From Flavobacterium crocinum (lineage in GTDB: Bacteria; Bacteroidota; Bacteroidia; Flavobacteriales; Flavobacteriaceae), in the NCBI RefSeq assembly GCF_003122385.1, contig NZ_CP029255.1, positions 2,852,001 to 2,916,000 of the forward strand: a DNA stretch of 64,000 bases, read 5' to 3'. Below the pieces are notes generated by a model that ran no database searches, was not told the DNA's origin, and was given only the letters and a program-made list of their open reading frames with translations. Position numbers and translations under genes: made by a program. This document shows positions 1-6,121 of this stretch, one piece after another (position 1 is the stretch's first letter; each line of letters starts with the position of its first letter).

Positions 1-1
1 C

Positions 2-409
2 ACACTAACAAAACCAAATCATATTGGGCGAAAAATAAGCCGTATTCGCGAACTTCGTGATATGAAACAGGAAGCTTTGGCACAGGCTTTAGGAACAAAC
101 CAGCAGGCGATTTCGGCTATGGAAAACAGCGAAACTATTGATGATGAAAAATTGGTTGAGGTGGCAAAAGCACTTGGTGTAACGGTTGAAGCGATTAAGA
201 ATTTTTCAGACGAAGCGGCAATTAATTATTTCAATAGTTTTAATGAAGCGGTTCATAATAGTCATTTTGGAAATAATAATCATTGTACTTTCAATCCATT
301 GGATAAATTAATGGAAACTGTGGAAGAAAATAAAAAGCTTTACGAGCGTTTGCTTCAGTCGGAAAAAGATAAAATCGAATATTTGGAAAAATTGCTAAAG
401 GAAAAATAG
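2..409 (+). CDS. XRE-type HTH transcriptional regulator, 5' end cut by window edge
   Basis: The reading frame is open from base 2, and the residues before the Met at 62 (HIGRKISRIRELRDMKQ) complete the first helices of an XRE/HTH_3 domain. The ATG at 62 therefore lies inside the domain and the true start is left of the window. The HTH covers roughly the first 60 visible residues (KQEALAQALGTNQQAISAME). The C-terminal third, rich in Glu and Lys, looks like a coiled coil (EENKKLYERLLQSEKDKIEYLEKLLKEK region), probably for dimerisation. A terminator follows directly. Its targets cannot be read from the sequence. Confidence 0.85.
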   Translation, partial: TLTKPNHIGRKISRIRELRDMKQEALAQALGTNQQAISAMENSETIDDEKLVEVAKALGVTVEAIKNFSDEAAINYFNSFNEAVHNSHFGNNNHCTFNPLDKLMETVEENKKLYERLLQSEKDKIEYLEKLLKEK

Positions 410-426
410 TAGTTTTACAGAAATAT

Positions 427-449
427 AAAGCATCCACTACGGATGCTTT
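427..449 (+). terminator. Intrinsic terminator after the HTH gene
   Basis: Perfect 9-bp stem (AAAGCATCC / GGATGCTTT) with a 5-nt loop and a short T run, 18 bp after the stop codon of the HTH gene and before the TTG start of the next gene. Confidence 0.8.
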
Positions 450-476
450 TCTCATTTAAAGAAAAACAGCTAACGG

Positions 477-1094
477 TTGAAAATAGTATTAGAAAATAAA
501 GGAATAAAAACAGATCTTTTTTATATACCACCTTTTACTTTGTATGAAGGGGAAATAATTGTTTTGTATTTGCACAACGGAAAACATTTATACGATACGG
601 AGATTTTTCTCAGAGATATTTTTTGTGGCAAGATTAAACATGAAAATGTGACTTTGTATAGAAAAATGACTTTTGTTGAGGACTTTAAAAGATCTTACTT
701 TAGGGATACTTTTTTTCCTTTAACAGTAAAAAGATACCTTAAGAAAAACGCAAATCGTAAGAGTCCATTGTATAAAAAAATATTTGAAGATAAGTGGAAA
801 TGGATAACGCCCGAAACAAAATTAGAGAAAATTCCAGGAACGCCTAAAAAGCTTTTAACTTTATATGCAGCTCTTTCAAAAACGAAAGATATTGTATTTG
901 ACCTGGGAGCTTTGGATGATGAAGGTTATGAGTATTCTTTTAAAGCAATAGAAGGAATTTTAAAACAAGATGGAGGTTCGGCAATTTTACCGCATTGCTT
1001 TGATAATATGGAAGAATGTGCACCTAAAATTATAACTTTAGAATGGAATACAGGTCATCCTCCACCGGAAAATGAATTTCATTTTAATTTTTAA
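477..1094 (+). CDS. Degenerate ABC-ATPase-like protein of unknown function
   Basis: No named family is certain. The order of motifs follows an ABC transporter ATPase: FTLYEGEIIVLYLHNG where the Walker A region should be, FFPLTVKRYL like the 'LTV.e.L' segment, TPKKLLTLYAALSKTKDIVFDLGALDDEG like the signature-to-Walker-B/D-loop segment, and AILPHCFDN where the switch His sits. The Walker A lysine and the Walker B catalytic Glu are both missing, so ATP hydrolysis is unlikely. The start is TTG: an in-frame TAA at 471-473 leaves no upstream choice and the next Met is deep inside. There is no signal peptide or membrane segment. The fold assignment is inferred. Confidence 0.65.
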   Translation: MKIVLENKGIKTDLFYIPPFTLYEGEIIVLYLHNGKHLYDTEIFLRDIFCGKIKHENVTLYRKMTFVEDFKRSYFRDTFFPLTVKRYLKKNANRKSPLYKKIFEDKWKWITPETKLEKIPGTPKKLLTLYAALSKTKDIVFDLGALDDEGYEYSFKAIEGILKQDGGSAILPHCFDNMEECAPKIITLEWNTGHPPPENEFHFNF

Positions 1095-1183
1095 ATGTAA
1101 AAGTAGTTAATCCACGAATGAGACGCTTGAGTCAGCAAAATGAAACAAGTATAATATGTCTTTCAATTTAAGAATCTTCCAAA

Positions 1184-1399
1184 AGGCCAAAGGCCTAAAA
1201 GCATTTTAGCATTGGGCTTTGCCCAATGTCTGTAATAAGCCTCAATAGGAAAGCCCTGAAAGGGCGTAAGCAATTAGATAACGAGAATGGCTATCACCCT
1301 TTCAGGGCTTCGAGTTGTGATGGGTTTTGTGTACTAGGGTGTTTGGGGTGTTCTCTAATAGGGCGTTGCCCTATTTTGGAGCTGTTAGCCTTTCAGGCT
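1184..1399. repeat. Block of five hairpins, probable REP-like intergenic element
   Basis: Hairpins in order: AGGCC/GGCCT (1184-1196), CATTGGGC/GCCCAATG (1210-1228), a 14-bp inverted repeat AAGCCCTGAAAGGG (1251-1264) with its complement at 1297-1310, AATAGGGC/GCCCTATT (1357-1375) and AGCCT/AGGCT (1387-1399). Arms of the third pair are themselves small palindromes. This fills most of the 420-bp gap between the neighbouring genes. No transposase is nearby. Such GCCCTGAAAGGGC units recur in flavobacterial genomes as far as I recall; membership of a REP-like family is inference. Confidence 0.6.
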
Positions 1400-1451
1400 T
1401 TTTTTATGAGGGCTTTTAAGAATCTAAACCTCTTAATAAATTTTATAAAAA

Positions 1452-1486
1452 AAAAAGCAGTTCTCCTGGTAAAAGAACTGCTTTTT
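1452..1486 (-). terminator. Terminator of the first exported-paralogue gene
   Basis: Thirteen-bp perfect stem (AAAAAGCAGTTCT / AGAACTGCTTTTT) with a 9-nt loop, A-rich on the left and T-rich on the right, so it could act in both directions. It lies 27 bp beyond the stop codon of the leftward gene at 1514-1900. Confidence 0.8.
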
Positions 1487-1513
1487 GACTTTTTCTTTGG
1501 GGACAAAAAAGGC

Positions 1514-1900
1514 TTAGCGACGGAAAGATGGACTGTGGTTAACAGTTTCTTCTAACTTCACTGCCTTTACTTTTTTTGCAGCAACTTTAATTTCGTGTTT
1601 CGAAACTTTGTCGTTTGCTTTTACTTCCAGAACATAAGTTCCGGCAGGAAAACTTTCTAAACTAATCGTTTTAGAAACTTCCAACTTGTTTGCTGCAGAC
1701 TCTCCAGCATAAAGTAAATTGTGATTCTCATCATAGATAGAGAAAGATGAATTCTCAACAGTGTCTAAAGTAAAGCTCATTACTTTTCCGTTTCCTGTTT
1801 TAATGTTTAGAATAAAATCACCTTTTCCATCAATGGCATAGGTAAAAACAGTCGCTAAAAAAAAGGCAGCAACTAAACCGGCTTTGGTAAATTTTGTCAT
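1514..1900 (-). CDS. Small exported beta-sandwich protein, paralogue 1 (divergent)
   Basis: 128 aa with a Sec signal peptide ending near VFTYA|IDG. The mature part has the pattern of a single beta-sandwich: FSIYDENHNLLYAGE followed by ISLESFPAGTYVLEVKANDKVSKHEI, much like the C-terminal sorting/adhesion modules of Bacteroidota secreted proteins (Por_Secre_tail or DUF3244-like; not certain). It is the most diverged of four tandem relatives and lacks the upstream 27-bp motif, the GKEGILRTFSLEEFPEG block and the 3' hairpin pair found around the other three. The gap upstream (1901-2184) shows no clear element beyond AT-rich DNA. Function unknown. Confidence 0.75.
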   Translation of the reverse strand: MTKFTKAGLVAAFFLATVFTYAIDGKGDFILNIKTGNGKVMSFTLDTVENSSFSIYDENHNLLYAGESAANKLEVSKTISLESFPAGTYVLEVKANDKVSKHEIKVAAKKVKAVKLEETVNHSPSFRR

Positions 1901-2184
1901 GTTTTTTTTAAATGTTAATTACTAAATGTGGAACGAGCAAAACTACAAATAGAAATTCAATTTTTAGCAATAAAAAGCCGTTTTCAAACACTTAAGTTGC
2001 TGAATTTTAAACTTTTTTGAGTTTTGTTTGAACTATGTACGTAAATACTGGGCTCGCGGTTTTTTGCTTTTTGATATTTTTTTAAAGTTTTTTTGAGCTT
2101 TAAAACGCAATCGTTTGAATTAGTAAGAATATATTTTCAGGACATTATTTTGTGTGAAAAATACATTTTATATAAAACAAAAAA

Positions 2185-2217
2185 AAAACAGCTCCATAAC
2201 CAACAATGAGCTGTTTT
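2185..2217 (-). terminator. Terminator of paralogue 2
   Basis: Stem AAAACAGCTC / GAGCTGTTTT with a 13-nt loop. The same stem recurs after paralogues 3 and 4, in one case with a compensating base-pair change. Confidence 0.8.
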
Positions 2218-2288
2218 CTTTTCTTCAAACAATAAAATATTTTAATCTTTTAACCTTATTTTATACCTTTTATATGGAGTATAAAATT

Positions 2289-2690
2289 TTAACGTGCAGC
2301 CACGCTTGAATTTTTAGCAAAACCTGCTTTGTAAACAGAAGAAATTGCAGTTCTTGATAATGAAGCATTATCATCGATTGTGATTTCGTATTTTGCTTTT
2401 TTAATATTGTCTTCAATCTCTAAGAAATAAGTTCCTTCCGGAAATTCTTCCAGGCTGAAAGTTCTCAAGATTCCTTCTTTGCCAGTAGCACTTTCAGAAT
2501 AAATAAGAGTTCCTTCTTTGTCATAAATGGCTAAGTTCGCTTTCTGTGTTTTGTTAAGTGCGAAAGTGATCAGTTTTCCATTAGCTTTCAATACATGAAG
2601 ATTAAATTCTCCATTTCCATCAATTGCGTAAGTGCTAATTCCTGTGAAAAGCAACGCCGCCGCTAAACTCAATTTTGCAATCTTTTTCAT
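2289..2690 (-). CDS. Small exported beta-sandwich protein, paralogue 2
   Basis: 133 aa. Signal peptide MKKIAKLSLAAALLFTGISTYA, then IDG as in all four relatives. The mature domain contains LAIYDKEGTLIYSE, GKEGILRTFSLEEFPEGTYFLEIED and a final KAKYEITI strand, so it is a one-domain protein resembling the T9SS tail fold but without any larger partner domain. It is nearly identical in layout to paralogue 3, pointing to recent duplication. A -7 box (2731-2738) and a conserved 27-bp element (2795-2821) precede it. It may be a periplasmic or surface protein; function unknown. Confidence 0.8.
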   Translation of the reverse strand: MKKIAKLSLAAALLFTGISTYAIDGNGEFNLHVLKANGKLITFALNKTQKANLAIYDKEGTLIYSESATGKEGILRTFSLEEFPEGTYFLEIEDNIKKAKYEITIDDNASLSRTAISSVYKAGFAKNSSVAAR

Positions 2691-2730
2691 GGTACTTAGT
2701 TTTTAAATTAATAGTTCTAATTCTCTGATG

Positions 2731-2738
2731 CTAAATTA
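2731..2738 (-). promoter_or_regulatory. Probable -7 box of paralogue 2
   Basis: On the minus strand TAATTTAG, close to the Bacteroidota TAnnTTTG box, about 40 bp before the start codon and followed by CATCAGAGAATTAGAAC. The same block stands before paralogue 3, and its equivalent before paralogue 4 is a perfect TAACTTTG. Confidence 0.5.
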
Positions 2739-2794
2739 CTTATGATATACATGAAAAAGCGCAACTGTATTTTCCGATTTCTATGCTATATTCT

Positions 2795-2821
2795 CATTTA
2801 CGAAACCGTTATAGGTTAAAA
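2795..2821 (-). promoter_or_regulatory. Conserved 27-bp upstream motif, copy 1
   Basis: Plus strand reads CATTTACGAAACCGTT then ATAGGTTAAAA. The core CGAAACCGTT (2801-2810) lies 111 bp before the start codon of paralogue 2, about 65-70 bp before its likely transcription start. AACC-N6-GGTT inside it is a small inverted repeat. It is probably an activator site; the binding protein is not proven. Confidence 0.65.
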
Positions 2822-2932
2822 CTTGAATTATTTTTAACGTTTTTGTTAATTCAGTTATTATTTTTTAATGTTTTGCTTGATTTTGAATTTACTTTGGGTT
2901 AAGAATTTATTTACATATAAGATTGTGTAGTT

Positions 2933-3074
2933 TAACCGCAAAGTACGCTAAGATTTACGCAAAGCACACTAAGAATTATTATGGCAGAGGTTTAAAAAAA
3001 AAACGAAAAAGTTCGCAAAGCTTTGAGAAAAAAACTTTGCGAACTTTGCGTAAATCTTAGCGTCTTTGCGGTTA
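2933..3074. repeat. Nested CGCAAAG palindrome
   Basis: The left arm (2933-2964, TAACCGCAAAG...ACGCAAAG) is complementary with small gaps to the right arm (3044-3074), and a second inverted repeat AAAGTTCGCAAAG/CTTTGCGAACTTT lies inside. It fills the gap between the upstream motif of paralogue 2 and the terminator of paralogue 3. No coding capacity. Confidence 0.7.
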
Positions 3075-3085
3075 AAAATAAAAAA

Positions 3086-3117
3086 AAAACAGCTCAGTAA
3101 CCACAAAGAGCTGTTTT
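3086..3117 (-). terminator. Terminator of paralogue 3
   Basis: Stem AAAACAGCTC / GAGCTGTTTT with loop AGTAACCACAAA. A second hairpin built on TTTTATACT/AGTATAAAA (about 3165-3188) stands between it and the stop codon and is also present after paralogue 4. Confidence 0.8.
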
Positions 3118-3194
3118 TAAAACTTTTGAAAGTTTTTTAACTTACTAACTATCTAACCTCACTTTTTATACTGTATGAGAGTATAAAAACTTTT

Positions 3195-3596
3195 TTAGCG
3201 TACTGCTACGCTAGTATTTTTAAAATCTGATTTGTAAACAGAAGAAACTGCTTTTTGAGATAAAACAGTAACGGTGTCTGTTACAGCGATTTCATATTTT
3301 GCTTTTTTTGTATTGTCTTCAATTTCTAAAAAGTAAATTCCTTCCGGGAATTCTTCTAAACTGAAAGTTCTTAAGATTCCTTCTTTGCCTGAAGCAGTTT
3401 CAGAATAAATAAGAGATCCGTCTTTATCATATATAGATAAGTAGGCTTTTTGAGTCTGATTAAGACCAAAACTGATTAATTTTCCATTAGATTTGATAAC
3501 ATGAAGATTAAAATCTTCCGCTCCATCAATTGCGTAAGTGCTTATTCCAGAAAAAAGCAACGCAGCTACTAAACTCATTTTTGCAATCTTTTTCAT
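3195..3596 (-). CDS. Small exported beta-sandwich protein, paralogue 3
   Basis: 133 aa, the closest relative of paralogue 2: signal peptide ending ISTYA|IDG, LSIYDKDGSLIYSE, GKEGILRTFSLEEFPEGIYFLEIEDN and KAKYEIAV. Differences are spread along the mature domain, with the leader and the FSLEEFPEG block most conserved. The cassette has its own -7 region (3638-3645), upstream motif (3702-3728) and terminator, so each copy is probably transcribed as a single gene. Function unknown. Confidence 0.8.
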   Translation of the reverse strand: MKKIAKMSLVAALLFSGISTYAIDGAEDFNLHVIKSNGKLISFGLNQTQKAYLSIYDKDGSLIYSETASGKEGILRTFSLEEFPEGIYFLEIEDNTKKAKYEIAVTDTVTVLSQKAVSSVYKSDFKNTSVAVR

Positions 3597-3637
3597 AATA
3601 CTTAGTTTTTAAATTAATTAGTTCTAATTCTCTGATG

Positions 3638-3645
3638 CTAAATTA
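3638..3645 (-). promoter_or_regulatory. Probable -7 box of paralogue 3
   Basis: Minus strand TAATTTAG in the same context and at the same distance from the start codon as in front of paralogue 2. Confidence 0.5.
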
Positions 3646-3701
3646 CTTCTGTTGTAAGTAAAAAAACGCAACTATATTTTCCTATTTATATGCTATATTT
3701 T

Positions 3702-3728
3702 CATTTACGAAACCGTTATATGTTAAAA
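3702..3728 (-). promoter_or_regulatory. Conserved 27-bp upstream motif, copy 2
   Basis: CATTTACGAAACCGTT then ATATGTTAAAA on the plus strand. The core at 3708-3717 is 112 bp before the start codon of paralogue 3. The flanks (TGCTATATT to the left, TTTTGGCTAATTCGGTTATTA to the right) are also shared with copy 1. Confidence 0.65.
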
Positions 3729-3899
3729 TTTGAGTTATTTTTTATCGTTTTGGCTAATTCGGTTATTATTTTTCAACGTTTTTCTTGATTTTTACTTCAC
3801 ATTGAATTAAAGATTTGTTTGCAAATTGTAGGAAATTTTTAAGTTGCTGGGATTCTAAGATGCTAAGGTTCTAAGTTTTTTAATTGTATTGTGTGTTTA

Positions 3900-3994
3900 T
3901 ACCGCAAAGATGCGCAAAGAAAAAAACGCAGAGATTCGCAAAGCTTAAAATAACTTTGCGAATCTCTGCGAAAAAACTTTGTGAATCTTTGTGT
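3900..3994. repeat. Second CGCAAAG-family palindrome
   Basis: A perfect 17-bp inverted repeat, CGCAGAGATTCGCAAAG (3927-3943) against 3954-3970, is flanked by further CGCAAAG/CTTTGTG units. It occupies the position in this intergenic gap that the 2933-3074 element occupies in the previous one. Confidence 0.7.
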
Positions 3995-4024
3995 AATAAA
4001 CTCTAATAAACTTTAGAGCAAAAA

Positions 4025-4056
4025 AAAACGGCTCAGTAACCACAAAGAGCCGTTTT
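4025..4056 (-). terminator. Terminator of paralogue 4
   Basis: Stem AAAACGGCTC / GAGCCGTTTT with the same loop as the terminator at 3086-3117. One A-T pair has become G-C on both arms, so pairing is preserved. Confidence 0.85.
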
Positions 4057-4168
4057 TAAAACTTTTGAAAGTTTTTAACTTACTAACTATCTAACCTCAC
4101 TTTTTATACTGTATTAGAGTATAAAATTTTAAGTGCCGTGAAGAATTGCACTTAACCTTACTATTTTC

Positions 4169-4534
4169 TTAGTAAAGAGAAGTAGTTCCTTTTGAAGACA
4201 AAATAGAACTTTTCGCATTTACAGTAATATCGTATTTTACTTTTTTGTAATTATCAGCAACTTCTAAAATATATTTTCCTTCTGGAAATTCTTCTAAACT
4301 GAAAGTTCTTAAAATTCCTTCTTTACCGGAAGCATTTTCAGAATAAAGAACGTTACCATTAGTATCATATATACTGATAACTGCTTTTTGTAATTGATTA
4401 ATTCCAAAAGCAATTACCTTGCCATTTCCTTTTAATACATGAAGATTTAATGCTTCATTTCCATCAATTGCATAAGTACTCATTCCTGTTAGAAGTACTG
4501 CACATACTAAACTTAATTTAATAATCTTTTTCAT
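4169..4534 (-). CDS. Small exported beta-sandwich protein, paralogue 4
   Basis: 121 aa. Signal peptide MKKIIKLSLVCAVLLTGMSTYA, then IDGNEALNLHVLKGNGKVIAFGINQ. It keeps ISIYDTNGNVLYSE, GKEGILRTFSLEEFPEGKYILEVADN and KVKYDITV, and its C terminus is about 12 residues shorter than in paralogues 2 and 3. It is the copy nearest the divergent AraC-type regulator; two copies of the 27-bp motif lie in the 449-bp gap between them. It is probably expressed from the TAACTTTG box at 4574-4581. Function unknown. Confidence 0.8.
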   Translation of the reverse strand: MKKIIKLSLVCAVLLTGMSTYAIDGNEALNLHVLKGNGKVIAFGINQLQKAVISIYDTNGNVLYSENASGKEGILRTFSLEEFPEGKYILEVADNYKKVKYDITVNAKSSILSSKGTTSLY

Positions 4535-4573
4535 ATTCTGTAGTATTTAAATTCTTAGTTCATTTCTCTGAGG

Positions 4574-4581
4574 CAAAGTTA
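4574..4581 (-). promoter_or_regulatory. -7 box of paralogue 4 (TAACTTTG)
   Basis: Minus strand TAACTTTG matches TAnnTTTG exactly, 40 bp before the start codon, and is followed by CCTCAGAG as in the other cassettes (CATCAGAG). Confidence 0.65.
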
Positions 4582-4637
4582 TGGTAGCAGTTGTGTTATT
4601 TTAACATCTATATTTTCCAATTTATGTGCTGTATTCT

Positions 4638-4664
4638 CATTTACGAAACCGTTATAGGTTAAAA
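4638..4664 (-). promoter_or_regulatory. Conserved 27-bp upstream motif, copy 3
   Basis: CATTTACGAAACCGTT then ATAGGTTAAAA, identical to copy 1. The core at 4644-4653 is 110 bp before the start codon of paralogue 4. Confidence 0.65.
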
Positions 4665-4899
4665 TTTGATTTAAATCTTATGTTTTTGTTAATTTGATTG
4701 TTTTTCTTCAAAGTTTTGTAATAATTGAATACTTCTTAAAATTTCCGTTTTTCTTACAAAATTTACCATATTTATATTTATTCGGGTTTTAAATAAGATT
4801 ATTGAAAAAAATATAGAGAAAAAAAATGAGACGTGAAAAAAAAGCGGGTTTTGATATGAATTTTTCAGTGTTAAGAACGTTATTTTAATGTAAAATTCG

Positions 4900-4926
4900 C
4901 ATTTACGAAACCGTTGTAGGTTAAAA
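4900..4926 (+). promoter_or_regulatory. Conserved 27-bp motif, copy 4, in front of the AraC-type gene
   Basis: CATTTACGAAACCGTT then GTAGGTTAAAA; core at 4906-4915. It lies 69 bp before the ATG at 4984 and about 30 bp before a TAAATTTG box. Its orientation relative to the downstream gene is opposite to that of copies 1-3. Similarity to copy 1 continues to TTATTTTTTAA, then ends at the regulator's start. Confidence 0.6.
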
Positions 4927-4951
4927 ATTAGATTATTTTAGGTGTTTTTGT

Positions 4952-4959
4952 TAAATTTG
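4952..4959 (+). promoter_or_regulatory. -7 box of the AraC-type regulator (TAAATTTG)
   Basis: TAAATTTG matches TAnnTTTG exactly and lies 24 bp before the ATG at 4984, giving a leader of under 20 nt. Confidence 0.55.
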
Positions 4960-4983
4960 CTATTATTTTTTAAAGAAATTATC

Positions 4984-5856
4984 ATGAAGACAATTGCCCC
5001 AGCTCTTGAAGTGATAACTAATTCATACGGAAGTTCTTTTACCTATACCAAACACGCCGAAAAGACCAATAGTAAAGCTCATTTATGGCATTATCATCCA
5101 GAGATTGAGTTGGTTTATGTAAATGGCGGGGCAGGAAAAAGACAAATAGGAAGCCATGTTTCTTATTATACCAATGGTAGTTTACTTTTAATAGGAGCCA
5201 ATTTGCCCCATTGCGGATTTACAAATGAAAATACGGGAAATACAAACGAAACCGTAATTCATATTAAACCTGAATTTTTAGGCAACGATTTTTTTATCGC
5301 TCCGGAAATGAAAAAGGTTCAGAATATTTTAAAACAAGCTAAAGGCGGAATCGCTTTTGGTGGTGAAACGAAAAAGAGAATAGGAAAGAAAATCGAAATG
5401 ATGGAAAATGAACCGCCATTTCAAAGATTGCTTACTCTTTTAGGAATTTTGGATGAATTAGATTCTTCTACAGAATCAACAATATTAAATGCTGATGGTT
5501 TTTCATTAGAACTGCAGACACAGGATAACGATCGTATGAATGTGGTTTTTAATTTTGTTAAGGATCATTTTCAGGAATCTATTTCGATAGACGAAGTTTC
5601 GAGTCTGGTAAGTATGACGACACCTTCTTTTTGTCGTTATTTTAAAAAGATTTCCAACAAAACATTTACGGAGTTTGTAAATGAATACCGTTTGGTGCAT
5701 GCTTCTAAACTTTTGGCAGAACAGCCAATGAGTATTAACGAAGTTTGCTACGAAAGCGGATTTAATAATTTCAGTCACTTCAGTAAATCGTTTAAACAAT
5801 ATACAGGTAAAAGCGCATCGCAATACCGTCATGAGCATAAGATAATAATAAGTTAA
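4984..5856 (+). CDS. AraC-family transcriptional regulator with cupin-like sensor domain
   Basis: 290 aa from the ATG at 4984. A GTG-started extension to 4942 is open but its residues (FLLNLLLFFKEII) are translated promoter DNA, so I reject it. The N-terminal half (HLWHYHPEIELVYVNGG..GKRQIGSHVSYY) is a cupin/AraC_binding sensor. The C-terminal ~100 residues hold two HTH motifs, ending with INEVCYESGFNNFSHFSKSFKQYTGKSASQYR, the classic AraC signature. It is divergent from the paralogue array and shares the 27-bp motif with it, so it may control the array and itself. That link is inferred. The ligand is unknown, probably a sugar or small metabolite. Confidence 0.9.
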   Translation: MKTIAPALEVITNSYGSSFTYTKHAEKTNSKAHLWHYHPEIELVYVNGGAGKRQIGSHVSYYTNGSLLLIGANLPHCGFTNENTGNTNETVIHIKPEFLGNDFFIAPEMKKVQNILKQAKGGIAFGGETKKRIGKKIEMMENEPPFQRLLTLLGILDELDSSTESTILNADGFSLELQTQDNDRMNVVFNFVKDHFQESISIDEVSSLVSMTTPSFCRYFKKISNKTFTEFVNEYRLVHASKLLAEQPMSINEVCYESGFNNFSHFSKSFKQYTGKSASQYRHEHKIIIS

Positions 5857-5861
5857 TTTTT

Positions 5862-6050
5862 TTGCCACGACCCGAGCGATAGCAAACAGGCAAAGCAATT
5901 ACACGAATTAGCACGAATTGAAATTTATAGTTTGTGAATAGAAATTAAATCCAATCGGTCAAAACTGGTTGGATTTTTTTTATGACTTTTATTTAGTTGC
6001 GGAAAGTGATTTAAATAAATTAGTGGAAATTAGTGGCATAAAAAAGCAGG
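5862..6050. repeat. Remnant of a GCCACGAATT-type repeat
   Basis: TTGCCACGA, ACACGAATTAGCACGAATT and, further on, ATTAGTGGAAATTAGTGGCA are the arms of a degenerate inverted repeat of the family seen more perfectly at 29774-29886. A short hairpin AAATCCAATCGGTC/GGTTGGATTT (about 5946-5978) inside could end transcription of the AraC-type gene. Confidence 0.45.
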
Positions 6051-6121
6051 TCGGATTTTTGATATATTCTATTCTGAAAAAAAAGTATATTTACAAACCC
6101 TAATCAGAAAAATAGATCGAA

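Noticed and set aside
1226..1555. Open frame of 109 codons on the plus strand
   Set aside because: It is built from the hairpin block and the terminator, has a repeat-derived composition and runs into the end of the exported-protein gene on the other strand.
2185..4664. CRISPR-like array, because short similar blocks recur at regular distance
   Set aside because: The blocks are about 900 bp apart and are parts of duplicated gene cassettes; there are no short unique spacers and no cas gene.
4942..4983. GTG-started N-terminal extension of the AraC-type regulator
   Set aside because: The extension would translate the conserved promoter DNA including the TAAATTTG box; the protein family starts at the ATG at 4984.
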